Source: Prevotellaceae bacterium
GTDB lineage: Bacteria; Bacteroidota; Bacteroidia; Bacteroidales; UBA932
Length of the DNA stretch: 13,853 nt
Reading direction: 5' to 3'
Assembly (NCBI GenBank): GCA_031257655.1
Contig: JAIROF010000107.1
Location: 1 to 13,853, forward strand
The position numbers were made by a program, and so were the translations under genes. The notes under the pieces were generated by a model. That model saw nothing but the letters and a program-made list of their open reading frames with translations, did not search any database and was not told the origin of the DNA. Below, piece by piece: positions 7,475-13,853 of the stretch (positions are counted from its first letter, which is position 1; each line of letters begins with the position of its first letter).

Positions 7475-7669
7475 TTACAGCCCCACCACGGTGACCGCTT
7501 TTCCGTCCACCGCCTCTTCACTATTTTGCGCCCCCTCCAGCGATCAGTACAGCGCATAGTAGCACCCCTGCCTGTTGAGCCGCTGCGCTAAATCTTTCAA
7601 ACAGGTTGTTTTTCCGCTCTGGCGCGCCGCGTGAATCACAGCGTATCAGCCGATGCCGGGTAATTGCAT
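7475..7669 (-). pseudogene. Remnant of a P-loop (AAA-type) ATPase gene
   Basis: The minus-strand frame reads MQLPGIG, stop, YAVIHAARQSGKTTCLKDLA, then QRLNRQGCYYALY, stop, SLEGAQNSEEAVDG, and ends at TAA (7475-7477). The stretch VIHAARQSGKTT is a P-loop, and the following helix plus YYALY-x-SLEG matches the N-terminal part of a Bacteroidetes family of AAA ATPases as I remember it (typically IHAARQSGKTT, YYALYCSLE). The two TGA codons (7646-7648 and in YALY*SLE) replace what would be ordinary residues. The family's upstream segment and the long remainder of the protein are absent. The palindromic element at 7671-7808 starts two bases upstream, where the N-terminal coding part should be, so its insertion may have helped to disrupt the gene. 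Confidence 0.7.
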
Positions 7670-7670
7670 A

Positions 7671-7808
7671 GAAAACCTCTAAAAACCCCCAATCTCTGCG
7701 CTACGCTCCCTCGGCAAAGTGTTCGTTTACTGCGCTCATTTGCTTCAGTAAGCTCCGCTTTTGCCTCCTCAGTAGCAAGCCTTGATTTTGGGGTTTTTAG
7801 AGGTTTTC
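7671..7808. repeat. Palindromic element with 19-bp perfect inverted ends
   Basis: GAAAACCTCTAAAAACCCC (7671-7689) is repeated exactly inverted at 7790-7808. Further inside, the arms continue to pair imperfectly: GCTACGCTCCCTCGGCAAAG against the complement of the segment ending CCTCAGTAGC. A small hairpin TTACTG/CAGTAA (7727-7732 and 7746-7751) sits at the centre. It has no gene. It shares the decamer GCTACTGAGG with the larger element at 1988-2281 but is otherwise different in sequence. It may be a small non-autonomous element. Confidence 0.75.
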
Positions 7809-7885
7809 TTCATGTATATTTGTCGTCCCACCGAAATAGCAGGATCGGTTTTTGCCCATGAAAATCTGGGCTAATCCTAAGCCGT

Positions 7886-7920
7886 CCCCTCAAGCGATAA
7901 TCGCATTTGCGCGTTAGGGG
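7886..7920. other. Hairpin directly behind the TolC-type gene
   Basis: CCCCT (7886-7890) pairs with AGGGG (7916-7920). The stem continues imperfectly (AAGCG against CGCGTT), and a perfect GCGAT-A-ATCGC palindrome lies inside. It begins eight bases behind the stop codon of the outer-membrane channel gene. There is no T-run on the minus strand, so it is not a standard terminator. It may protect the transcript's 3' end or mark an element boundary. Confidence 0.35.
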
Positions 7921-7927
7921 GATGGCG

Positions 7928-9412
7928 TTAAAAAGTGTTTCTTCTGCGGTCGACATCGTGGAAAAGATTTTCCTGTTTTTCAAAATCAAATAAAGTCAAC
8001 CTCCTTATTTTATAGTAGCTTAACCAATAAACTTTCAAAGTGCTGATGTAGTTTTTTTGAGCATCCCGTTGGCGGTTCATGGTAAGCGTTAGGCTGTTTA
8101 CATCTGATTTTCCAACGATAAAGCGTTGTTTGGTGCTGCTGTAAGCTGCGCTCGCCAGCTGCACCGCTTTCTCGGCAGAAAGGAGCAGCTCCTGTTGAAC
8201 ATTGAAATGGTCGATGGTGGAAATAATTTCCTGCTCCAAGTTTTGTTTGCTCTGCTCAACAGTTATTTTGGCGATATTAAGGTTGTTTTTAGCTATATTT
8301 ACACGTCCTTTTTTCAATCCCCAATCCACGATGGGAATTGTAAGGCCAATGCTGACCACATCCTGTTGCGACGGATTTTCATAGACCTCCTTAAACGTTT
8401 CGGACGCTTGGTTGAAACCAACACCAGCCGAAATATTTGCATTGAAAGAAGCCTCTTTAGTAGCTTGCTCTACATTTCTTTCCGCTTCTAAAATTTCCTG
8501 CGTAAAAGCCACATAATCCACGTTGTTTTCTTGCGCGCGCAGTAAAGCTTCCTCCTTGGAAATCTCTATGCGCATGCGTTTGAGGGGAATTCCGATCGAA
8601 ACGGGCATGTTTTTATCTTTATTTAAGAAGACCAAGAAGGCATGCCGGGCATTTTTCAAATCTAATATGGCAGTTTTTAAAGTGTTGGCGGCGTAAATGG
8701 CGTCCAGCTCCAAAATAAGTAAATCGGCTTGCGAAATGGCCGATATTTTTTCCCGTTCCAGCCCAACCCGGTATAATGTATCGGTAGACAAGACGTTGTC
8801 GGAGGCTAATTCGTATTCTTTTTGCGCCAGGGCCAAGTTGAAAAAATGAGCTATGGCATTTTCGGCAATTTCTTCCAGCTGGTAAGCCAAGCGTTTTTTT
8901 GCCTGCTCAAACTTTAATGGCTCTATTTTGCGCTCCCACTTAAAGCTGTTGAATCCGAATAAGGCTTGGGAATAGCTAATCTGAAACGGTACGCTGGAAA
9001 ATTGGGAAATATTCGTGCTTCCTAAATTTTTAAGGTAGTTGAGCTCAGAGCTAATGGAAAAGCTCCCGCCGGTAAGCGGCAGATTTTGAGTGATCGATAT
9101 TCCTCCGGAAGAGGACAGGGATTGCTGGCTTCTGTAGGTTTCAACATCTTCCAAGTAATCATACCTTTTCGTAATGTTGCGGCTGTATTGCAAGGGGCTT
9201 GTAGTCAGGCTTACCGATGGAAGATAGGAGGCCTTAAAGGCGCGGTATGCCCAGTAGCCGGCAAGGTACGTATTTTGGGAGCGAAAGGCTTGCAGCGAGC
9301 TGTCTGATGCAATTTCGATGCACCGGAATAAATCCAGCCGCAACTCCTGTGGCTTTGACATTAATGAAAAAAGGTTAAAAATTGAAAGGAATGCGATTCG
9401 GACGGCTCTCAT
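7928..9412 (-). CDS. TolC-family outer-membrane efflux protein of the peptide exporter
   Basis: Outer-membrane channel and periplasmic tunnel of a type I secretion system. The 494 residues begin with a short basic and hydrophobic stretch (about 1-20) that can serve as signal peptide. Next comes a segment (DSSLQAFRSQNTYLAGYWAYRAFKASYLPS) typical of Bacteroidetes TolC-type proteins that accompany C39 transporters, then two long helical repeats rich in Ala, Leu, Glu and Gln. A beta-strand stretch (SSSGGISITQNLPLTGGSFSIS) is consistent with a barrel. Its ATG overlaps the adaptor's TGA by four bases (ATGA), which indicates translational coupling. It is the last gene of the ABC-HlyD-TolC operon. 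The family is certain, and the cargo assignment rests on context. Confidence 0.92.
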   Translation of the reverse strand: MRAVRIAFLSIFNLFSLMSKPQELRLDLFRCIEIASDSSLQAFRSQNTYLAGYWAYRAFKASYLPSVSLTTSPLQYSRNITKRYDYLEDVETYRSQQSLSSSGGISITQNLPLTGGSFSISSELNYLKNLGSTNISQFSSVPFQISYSQALFGFNSFKWERKIEPLKFEQAKKRLAYQLEEIAENAIAHFFNLALAQKEYELASDNVLSTDTLYRVGLEREKISAISQADLLILELDAIYAANTLKTAILDLKNARHAFLVFLNKDKNMPVSIGIPLKRMRIEISKEEALLRAQENNVDYVAFTQEILEAERNVEQATKEASFNANISAGVGFNQASETFKEVYENPSQQDVVSIGLTIPIVDWGLKKGRVNIAKNNLNIAKITVEQSKQNLEQEIISTIDHFNVQQELLLSAEKAVQLASAAYSSTKQRFIVGKSDVNSLTLTMNRQRDAQKNYISTLKVYWLSYYKIRRLTLFDFEKQENLFHDVDRRRNTF

Positions 9413-10704
9413 TTTGTTTTTGATTTTATGTTGTCGAACAACCTTTCTATCAACCGGCGGTCTTTTACGATGATGTCGGCCGAGCCGGATATTTTATACT
9501 GAAATTCAAATACCTGCCCATAATTCGTGGTTAACCCCTGCGACATGTCCACAAGCACAAGGTAGGCGTCTATTTTGCTCGCTCCCGCATCGTACTGCTG
9601 CGTTACAAGCGACATAGACTTCACTTTGCCTTCGATGTATCCAAATTCGGCGTGCGGATAGTTTTCCAGCTTGATGGCGACTTTATTACCGATTTTCACC
9701 TTGCCGGCTCCGCCGGCGGGCAGCAGCATTTGTCCTACGGGCGCATTTTCTTTCGGTATGATGCTGAAAACCTCCGTGCCTGCCTGTATAAACTGGTTGT
9801 TTACCCAAAAATTAAGGTATTCTACCTTCCCGTCGAAAGGTGCTTTAAAAAGAAACTGCTCTTCCCAGCGTTTGATGTTATCGCTTAAATCGTGATAGGC
9901 GGCGAGTAAATCCAGCAGCATTTGCCGCTCTTTCTCCAGCTTTTCGATACCGATTCGCAGAAGGCGATTTTCGGTGTCCACGATTTGCATCTGTATGGAA
10001 ACCATTTCCTTGTGAAGATTCTGCTCATTTTGTTTGGCCGACAAGTAGTCCATTTTGTTACGATCTACTTCGTATTCGTAAGTGGTAACAAGCTCATTAT
10101 TCAATGAGGAATACTTATCATACCATTTACCGGACAGCTCACGATGCTCTTTGACTATTTTTAATGTATTTTCCGTTTCGATCAATATTTTTTTCTTCCA
10201 CCGGATTTCGTCGGCAAGCGATTGCTGCTGCTGCTCAAAAATGTTTTGCTCCAAATACTCGCAGCTGTTCTTTAATGCTGTTAAAAATGTGTAGTATTTT
10301 AAATTTAATTCGCCCAGAGTTATTTTTTCAGGAAATAGATACCGCATTTCGGGATCGGAGATATCGTTGGGATTCAGCTGCTTCAAAAGGTTTGAGATGA
10401 GGAATACATCTTCCGTTTGAGCAGGGTTTTGAATCACGGCTATGTGTTCTCCCTCCGCAACCGAATCCTGGGCGGCAAATCCGGCCATTTGAATTTTTCC
10501 GGATGTGTTGGCAACCAGCTTAACCGGCGATACGCTGGAGCTAATTTTGATTGTGCCGGTTACCACATCCGGATATTTGATAAGCCAGCCGAAAAGCAGG
10601 AGCAGCATGGCAAACAGGACAACTGCTCCGGCAACCCAGCGGCCGAATTGAGTAGGCATTCGGTCAATAATGTCTGCTACCTCTTCGCTCCGTTTCGACT
10701 CCAT
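9409..10704 (-). CDS. HlyD-family periplasmic adaptor of the peptide exporter
   Basis: Membrane fusion protein that links the inner-membrane ABC transporter to the TolC-type channel. From the ATG at 10702-10704 it has 431 residues: a cytosolic start MESKRSEEVADII, one membrane segment (about 23-42, AGAVVLFAMLLLLFGWLI) followed by KYPD, a first lipoyl half (GTIKISSSVSPVKLVANTSG), a long coiled-coil hairpin rich in Glu, Lys and Gln, a second lipoyl half (FKAPFDGKVEYLNFW), and a beta-barrel domain. An upstream ATG in frame (10744-10746) would add 14 residues and overlap the ABC gene by 38 bases. I prefer the inner start because it lies only four bases behind the ABC stop and gives the usual N-terminus (xSEEVxxI). 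Confidence 0.93.
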   Translation of the reverse strand: MESKRSEEVADIIDRMPTQFGRWVAGAVVLFAMLLLLFGWLIKYPDVVTGTIKISSSVSPVKLVANTSGKIQMAGFAAQDSVAEGEHIAVIQNPAQTEDVFLISNLLKQLNPNDISDPEMRYLFPEKITLGELNLKYYTFLTALKNSCEYLEQNIFEQQQQSLADEIRWKKKILIETENTLKIVKEHRELSGKWYDKYSSLNNELVTTYEYEVDRNKMDYLSAKQNEQNLHKEMVSIQMQIVDTENRLLRIGIEKLEKERQMLLDLLAAYHDLSDNIKRWEEQFLFKAPFDGKVEYLNFWVNNQFIQAGTEVFSIIPKENAPVGQMLLPAGGAGKVKIGNKVAIKLENYPHAEFGYIEGKVKSMSLVTQQYDAGASKIDAYLVLVDMSQGLTTNYGQVFEFQYKISGSADIIVKDRRLIERLFDNIKSKTK

Positions 10705-10708
10705 GTCT

Positions 10709-12925
10709 TCAGGCTTCCGCCCCTTCTTTAACCGTTTCCAAATCATACTGACTTTGTATTAGTTCGTAGTAAAACCGTTTGTTCTGCATCAGCGATTCAT
10801 GGTTGCCCAGCTCGACAATCATCCCCTCCTTCATCACCACAATCTGATCCGCTTTCTTGATGGTGCTCAGGCGGTGGGCGATTACGATGACCGTACGATT
10901 TTGAAAAACATTGCTTAGGGCGTTCACTATTTTTTGTTCATTGATGGTGTCCAGCGCGTTGGTTGCCTCGTCGAGAAACAAATAGTCCGGTTTTTTGTAC
11001 AAGGCTCGCGCAATCAGCAGGCGCTGCTTTTGGCCGCCGCTCAGTCCCCGCCCCATTTCGCCAATCATCGTTTGGTAGCCTTGCGGCATCGCCTCTATCT
11101 CTTTGGCTATGTTGGCTATTTCTACCGCCTGCTTCAAGGCCTCGTAATCCGTTTTTTCATCATTTAAGACGATGTTGTTCCGAATCGTATCGCTGAATAC
11201 CTTCCCATCCTGCATCACCGAGCCGCATTTGCTTCGCCACTGGCGCAAGCTGATATTGTTGATATTCATGTCGCCGATGCAAATCTCGCCAAACGACGGC
11301 AAGTAGAGGCGAAGTAAAAGCTTCATCAAAGTAGATTTACCGCAGCCGCTGTCGCCGACAATGGCCGTCACCTTGCCTTCGGGAATTGTTAAAAAAACGC
11401 TTTTCAGCGCCAGCGGAGCGTGTGGCGAATACTGAAACGACAGGTTGCGGATGTGCAAGCTCTTTTCGTGCGGCAAGTCGATGCTGTTCGATACAACGGA
11501 TGTCACATCGTCTTCATCCCGGAGCTGGTGTATCTCGTTGATGCGCATAAAGCTGATCTTGGCGTACTGCAGCGACTGTATAAAGCCGACAAACTGCGCG
11601 ACCGGCCCATTCAGCATGCCAATAATAAACTGGGTGGAAATCATGATGCCAAAGGTAATATCGCCGCGGATAACGGCAATGGCGCAAAAGAATACCACCG
11701 CCATGTTTTGCATGCTGCTGATAAACTGGGAGCCAAGGGTTTGTGCGTTGTTGATTTTCAGGATTTTCAGATTCAACCGGTACAGGCGCGCTTGAATGCC
11801 CTCCCACTTCCAGCGCTTTATGTCTTCATAGTTGTTGATCTTGATTTCCTGCACATTTTCAATAGTTTCCACCCAGTAGCTCCGGTCTTTGGACATCAAA
11901 CCGAAGTACTCCCAGTCCAACTTTTTGCGGATGCTCAAAAACATGAGCACCCAAATCACATAAACGGCGCTTCCGGCAATGAAAATAAAAAAGATATTCT
12001 TATTGAAAACAAGTAGAATAATGCTGAATATCAGGAAGGTAATGGTAGAAAACAGCATGCCGAGCGAGTTATTCATCACGAAATGGCGGATGCGCTCATG
12101 GTCGGATGCCCGCTGCAGGATGTCCCCCACCAGCTTGTTTTCAAAAAATGATACGGGCAACTTCATCAGCTTGATCAGGTAATCCGAAATAAGCGAAATG
12201 TTGACGCGGGTGGTAACATGCAGCAACACCCAGTCGCGCAGAATGTTAGATAGCGTGATGCTCAGCAGCAGGACGATATTGGCCACCAGCACCATGTTTA
12301 TGAAATCAATGTCGCCCGTATGGATTCCGGTATCAATCACCGCCTTGGAAATAAAGGGAAGAAAGGCTTGCAAAATGGTGGCTATCAGCATGATAAAAAG
12401 CAAAATGCCGAACGCTTTTTTGTAGGGCGTAAAGTAGCCCAGCAGGTTTTCAAAGTTTTTGAGCCGCTCAATGCGCTCATGGGCTTCAATTTGCTTGAAG
12501 CTGGCCATCGGCTCCAAAGCCATCAAAACGCCCTGGTTTTCATTTTCTTGGCACCATTTTTCTTTGAACTGCCTGTGGGTATAGGAGAGCAGCCCTTTAG
12601 CCGGGTCGGAGACGTATATCTTTGCTTTTGTGGCCTTATAGACCACAATGAAATGGTCGTTGTTCCAGTGGATAATGGCGGGTAGCGGCACCCGGTCTAC
12701 TAAGTCCTGTAAGCTGACTTGGATGGAGACGCTTCGCAGGCCGATTTTTTCGGCGGCATAGCTGATGTCCAGCAGCGAAACGCCCTCCCGCGTAATTCCG
12801 CACAAATCCCGCAAGTACTGGAGGGAGTAGTATTTCCCATAGTATTTGGCAATGATTTTCAGGCAGGCCGGACCGCAATCCTTGGCATCCAGCTGAAATT
12901 CGTGTGGAAATATGTTGAGCAGCAT
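10709..12925 (-). CDS. Peptidase-containing ABC transporter (C39 protease, membrane and ATPase domains)
   Basis: Bifunctional inner-membrane protein that cuts the leader of a double-glycine precursor in the cytosol and drives export of the rest with ATP. All three domains are intact in 738 residues. The C39 cysteine protease occupies about 1-125, with Q11, catalytic C17 in KDCGPACL, H91 in NDHFIVV and D107 in VSDPAKG. The transmembrane domain covers about 165-450 with six hydrophobic stretches. The nucleotide-binding domain has Walker A GDSGCGKS (524-531), signature LSGGQ (628-632), Walker B LFLDE (649-653) and H684 in IAHRLS. Catalytic residues are complete, so both cleavage and transport should work. 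It leads the operon with the adaptor and channel, and lies divergent to the Gly-Gly precursor gene, its probable substrate. Confidence 0.96.
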   Translation of the reverse strand: MLLNIFPHEFQLDAKDCGPACLKIIAKYYGKYYSLQYLRDLCGITREGVSLLDISYAAEKIGLRSVSIQVSLQDLVDRVPLPAIIHWNNDHFIVVYKATKAKIYVSDPAKGLLSYTHRQFKEKWCQENENQGVLMALEPMASFKQIEAHERIERLKNFENLLGYFTPYKKAFGILLFIMLIATILQAFLPFISKAVIDTGIHTGDIDFINMVLVANIVLLLSITLSNILRDWVLLHVTTRVNISLISDYLIKLMKLPVSFFENKLVGDILQRASDHERIRHFVMNNSLGMLFSTITFLIFSIILLVFNKNIFFIFIAGSAVYVIWVLMFLSIRKKLDWEYFGLMSKDRSYWVETIENVQEIKINNYEDIKRWKWEGIQARLYRLNLKILKINNAQTLGSQFISSMQNMAVVFFCAIAVIRGDITFGIMISTQFIIGMLNGPVAQFVGFIQSLQYAKISFMRINEIHQLRDEDDVTSVVSNSIDLPHEKSLHIRNLSFQYSPHAPLALKSVFLTIPEGKVTAIVGDSGCGKSTLMKLLLRLYLPSFGEICIGDMNINNISLRQWRSKCGSVMQDGKVFSDTIRNNIVLNDEKTDYEALKQAVEIANIAKEIEAMPQGYQTMIGEMGRGLSGGQKQRLLIARALYKKPDYLFLDEATNALDTINEQKIVNALSNVFQNRTVIVIAHRLSTIKKADQIVVMKEGMIVELGNHESLMQNKRFYYELIQSQYDLETVKEGAEA

Positions 12926-13240
12926 GAAAATATTTTTGAGAATTTATTTGCAAATGTCGGTTTTTTTTCTTTGCTTTGCAAAACATTCCGGCAATTAGCT
13001 TATTCAGGTATGAAAAAATAACAAAATGCGATTTAATCAGCATCGCAATCCTGTTTTTTTGGACGTAATTTAACAATTTTGGCTGCCTCCCCACAAGTAG
13101 CAAAGCGCCAAAATGAAAAATCAAGCCCACCGTTTGGCAACGATAATTGCGACATTTGTTTACAGCCCTTTTTGCGCACCATAAAACGCCCTGACGGGTG
13201 CTAATTAATTCTTACTCAACAACATTTAAACCGTAAAAAA
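12926..13240. promoter_or_regulatory. Divergent intergenic region between exporter operon and precursor gene
   Basis: These 315 bp must hold promoters for both directions. I find no exact TAnnTTTG box on either strand at a suitable distance. Structures seen: TGCGAT/ATCGCA (13027-13032 and 13042-13047, 9-base loop), GCACC/GGTGC (13176-13180 and 13197-13201), and the small palindrome TTTTGCTTTGCAAAA near 12970. Any of these could bind a regulator that controls both transcripts, but none resembles a known operator. Longer open frames entering from the ABC gene side are not credible genes. Confidence 0.5.
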
Positions 13241-13693
13241 ATGAGAAAGCTAACAAGAAAAAATTTGGATGACCTGGCAGCAACCATGCAGGTCATGAGC
13301 GAAGACGAGCAGCGCCGCTACGTGGGCGGCGCAGACAACACCTACTACCTCAACAGTGATGGTACTTACTATGTAATAGGCTCAGATGGGACTATATATG
13401 GCTCTATACCAGAGGTGACCGTTGCCTATGTGCGAGGAGGCACGTACTATGGTTCCTCAGAAGATTTTTATCAAAATCGCATCAGGTCTAATACATTGGA
13501 TTATGCATTAACAATGGTTAGTGAATTTCTTTTGGGGGGTGGAAGTTTACAGGCAATATACAGAGCTAACAACGAAAATCTATATGAGTTTATAAAACGC
13601 AACACTGATAGCTCAACACCGTTTTGGCTCAGGTCAGAATATGGACAATCAGTAGTGTATAATAGTAGCGGTGAAGTATTGTTTAGGTACTAA
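13241..13693 (+). CDS. Double-glycine leader precursor protein, probable exporter cargo
   Basis: A 150-residue protein with a charged, helical leader MRKLTRKNLDDLAATMQVMS ending ...EDEQRRYVGG. The Gly29-Gly30 pair is the expected C39 cleavage site. Hydrophobic residues stand at -4 (Tyr27), -12 (Met19) and -15 (Met16) relative to it, as in GG leaders, while -7 is Gln instead of the usual hydrophobic. The 120-residue core is rich in Tyr, Ser, Gly and Asp. It opens with two short repeats (TYYLN-SDGT, TYYVIG-SDGT), has a mildly hydrophobic stretch ending in LLGGGS (about 86-102), and no cysteines. The leader type recalls Bacteroidales GG-leader natural-product precursors; the core I do not recognise. 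It lies divergent to the exporter and 14 bases before a lipoprotein gene. It is far larger than a classical bacteriocin peptide and could be a secreted protein, toxin or signal. Confidence 0.85.
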   Translation: MRKLTRKNLDDLAATMQVMSEDEQRRYVGGADNTYYLNSDGTYYVIGSDGTIYGSIPEVTVAYVRGGTYYGSSEDFYQNRIRSNTLDYALTMVSEFLLGGGSLQAIYRANNENLYEFIKRNTDSSTPFWLRSEYGQSVVYNSSGEVLFRY

Positions 13694-13707
13694 AAATGTA
13701 GCGCAAC

Positions 13708-13853
13708 ATGTTAAAAATTTATATGTTTGTATGTATTTCTGCTGTGTGCTTTGCTTCCTGCAGCAGGGTAGCAGAGCTTCACGTTGCCGCAGGCGACAAG
13801 TATAACCTCAGCTTCCGCTATGGCGATAGCGTACCCTTTGCCTGGACCTCCTA
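13708..13853 (+). CDS. Lipoprotein, 5' part only, possibly chagasin-like (I42) inhibitor
   Basis: The first 48 codons of a gene run into the window edge. The N-terminus has a hydrophobic signal with a lipobox-like FASC, so Cys18 would be lipidated and the protein membrane-anchored. The following LHVAAGDKYNLSFRYG-DSVPFAW has the residue spacing of the chagasin-like motif V-x2-G-D-x-F-x-I-x-L ... N-P-T-x-G-Y-x-W. Here G29 to W46 is 18 positions with Tyr, Leu and Phe at the right places, but the NPTTG core reads GDSVP. This resemblance is weak evidence. The start 14 bases behind the precursor's stop suggests one transcript, so the two probably work together. Confidence 0.75.
   Translation, partial: MLKIYMFVCISAVCFASCSRVAELHVAAGDKYNLSFRYGDSVPFAWTS

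Larger units (their letters stand above)
7253..7927. other. Region between the export operon and mutS without an intact gene
   Basis: In the direction of minus-strand transcription this stretch holds a hairpin just behind the TolC-type gene (7886-7920), a palindromic element (7671-7808), a ruined ATPase gene (7475-7669), a strong minus-strand terminator (7368-7416) and the mutS promoter (7291-7298). The dodecamer CCCGCTTACAGC occurs twice (7450-7461 and 7470-7481). A smaller hairpin, GCCCA/TGGGC, lies at 7854-7871. The region joins conserved housekeeping DNA to the accessory export module. Confidence 0.7.

Noticed and set aside
7450..7481. CCCGCTTACAGC direct repeat as a CRISPR or iteron array
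   Set aside because: There are just two 12-bp copies 20 bp apart, with no spacers and no cas or rep genes. No CRISPR array was seen anywhere in the window.
7886..7920. Possible integron attC site (TCAAGC ... GCGTTAGGGG)
   Set aside because: Only 35 bp long, the R and L box arrangement is not satisfied, and there is no cassette structure or integrase. Treated as a plain hairpin.
12636..13130. 164-codon minus-strand frame reaching into the divergent intergenic region
   Set aside because: Most of it is an off-frame reading of the C39 domain of the ABC transporter. The upstream part has no protein-like features beyond chance.

Overview
The window looks like a chromosomal segment of a Bacteroidetes bacterium, most likely Bacteroidales. 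The evidence is the Bacteroidetes-type -7 promoter box (TAnnTTTG) before mutS, starts without clear Shine-Dalgarno sequences, MutS/DnaG/MurF sequences of Bacteroidetes style, CTTTGTG/CTTTGCG-type intergenic repeats, and a C39-HlyD-TolC exporter paired with a double-glycine precursor protein. No species can be named from the sequence alone.

Left part (1-7252), all genes on the minus strand. In order of transcription these are mutS (mismatch recognition), dnaG (replication primase, 21 nt behind mutS) and, after a gap of about 970 bp without genes, murF (last cytoplasmic step of peptidoglycan precursor synthesis). The gap holds a 294-bp palindromic element with 85-bp arms, a Bacteroidetes-type imperfect palindrome, and a copy of a short motif that recurs near the left edge. 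Both murF and dnaG end a few bases before a tandem heptanucleotide repeat. The left edge carries the C-terminal end of an unidentified plus-strand reading frame and a GC-rich repeat cluster.

Middle (7253-7927), no intact gene. It contains the mutS promoter, a strong minus-strand terminator that separates mutS from what lies upstream, the wreck of a P-loop ATPase gene with two in-frame stops, and a second palindromic element (19-bp arms) next to that wreck.

Right part (7928-13853), an accessory export module, visibly more AT-rich than dnaG/mutS. Three tightly coupled minus-strand genes encode a peptidase-containing ABC transporter (N-terminal C39 protease), a periplasmic adaptor (HlyD type) and an outer-membrane channel (TolC type): a full type I secretion path from cytosol to outside. 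Divergently, after a 315-bp intergenic region, lies a 150-residue protein with a 30-residue leader ending in Gly-Gly, the probable cargo. Fourteen bases behind it begins a lipoprotein cut by the window edge. Its visible part fits the spacing pattern of chagasin-like (I42) protease inhibitors. The likely story is that the ABC protein clips the leader, the tripartite channel exports the 120-residue Tyr/Ser/Gly-rich core, and the lipoprotein serves an accessory, possibly protective, role. The cargo's activity is unknown. No modification enzyme is visible inside the window.
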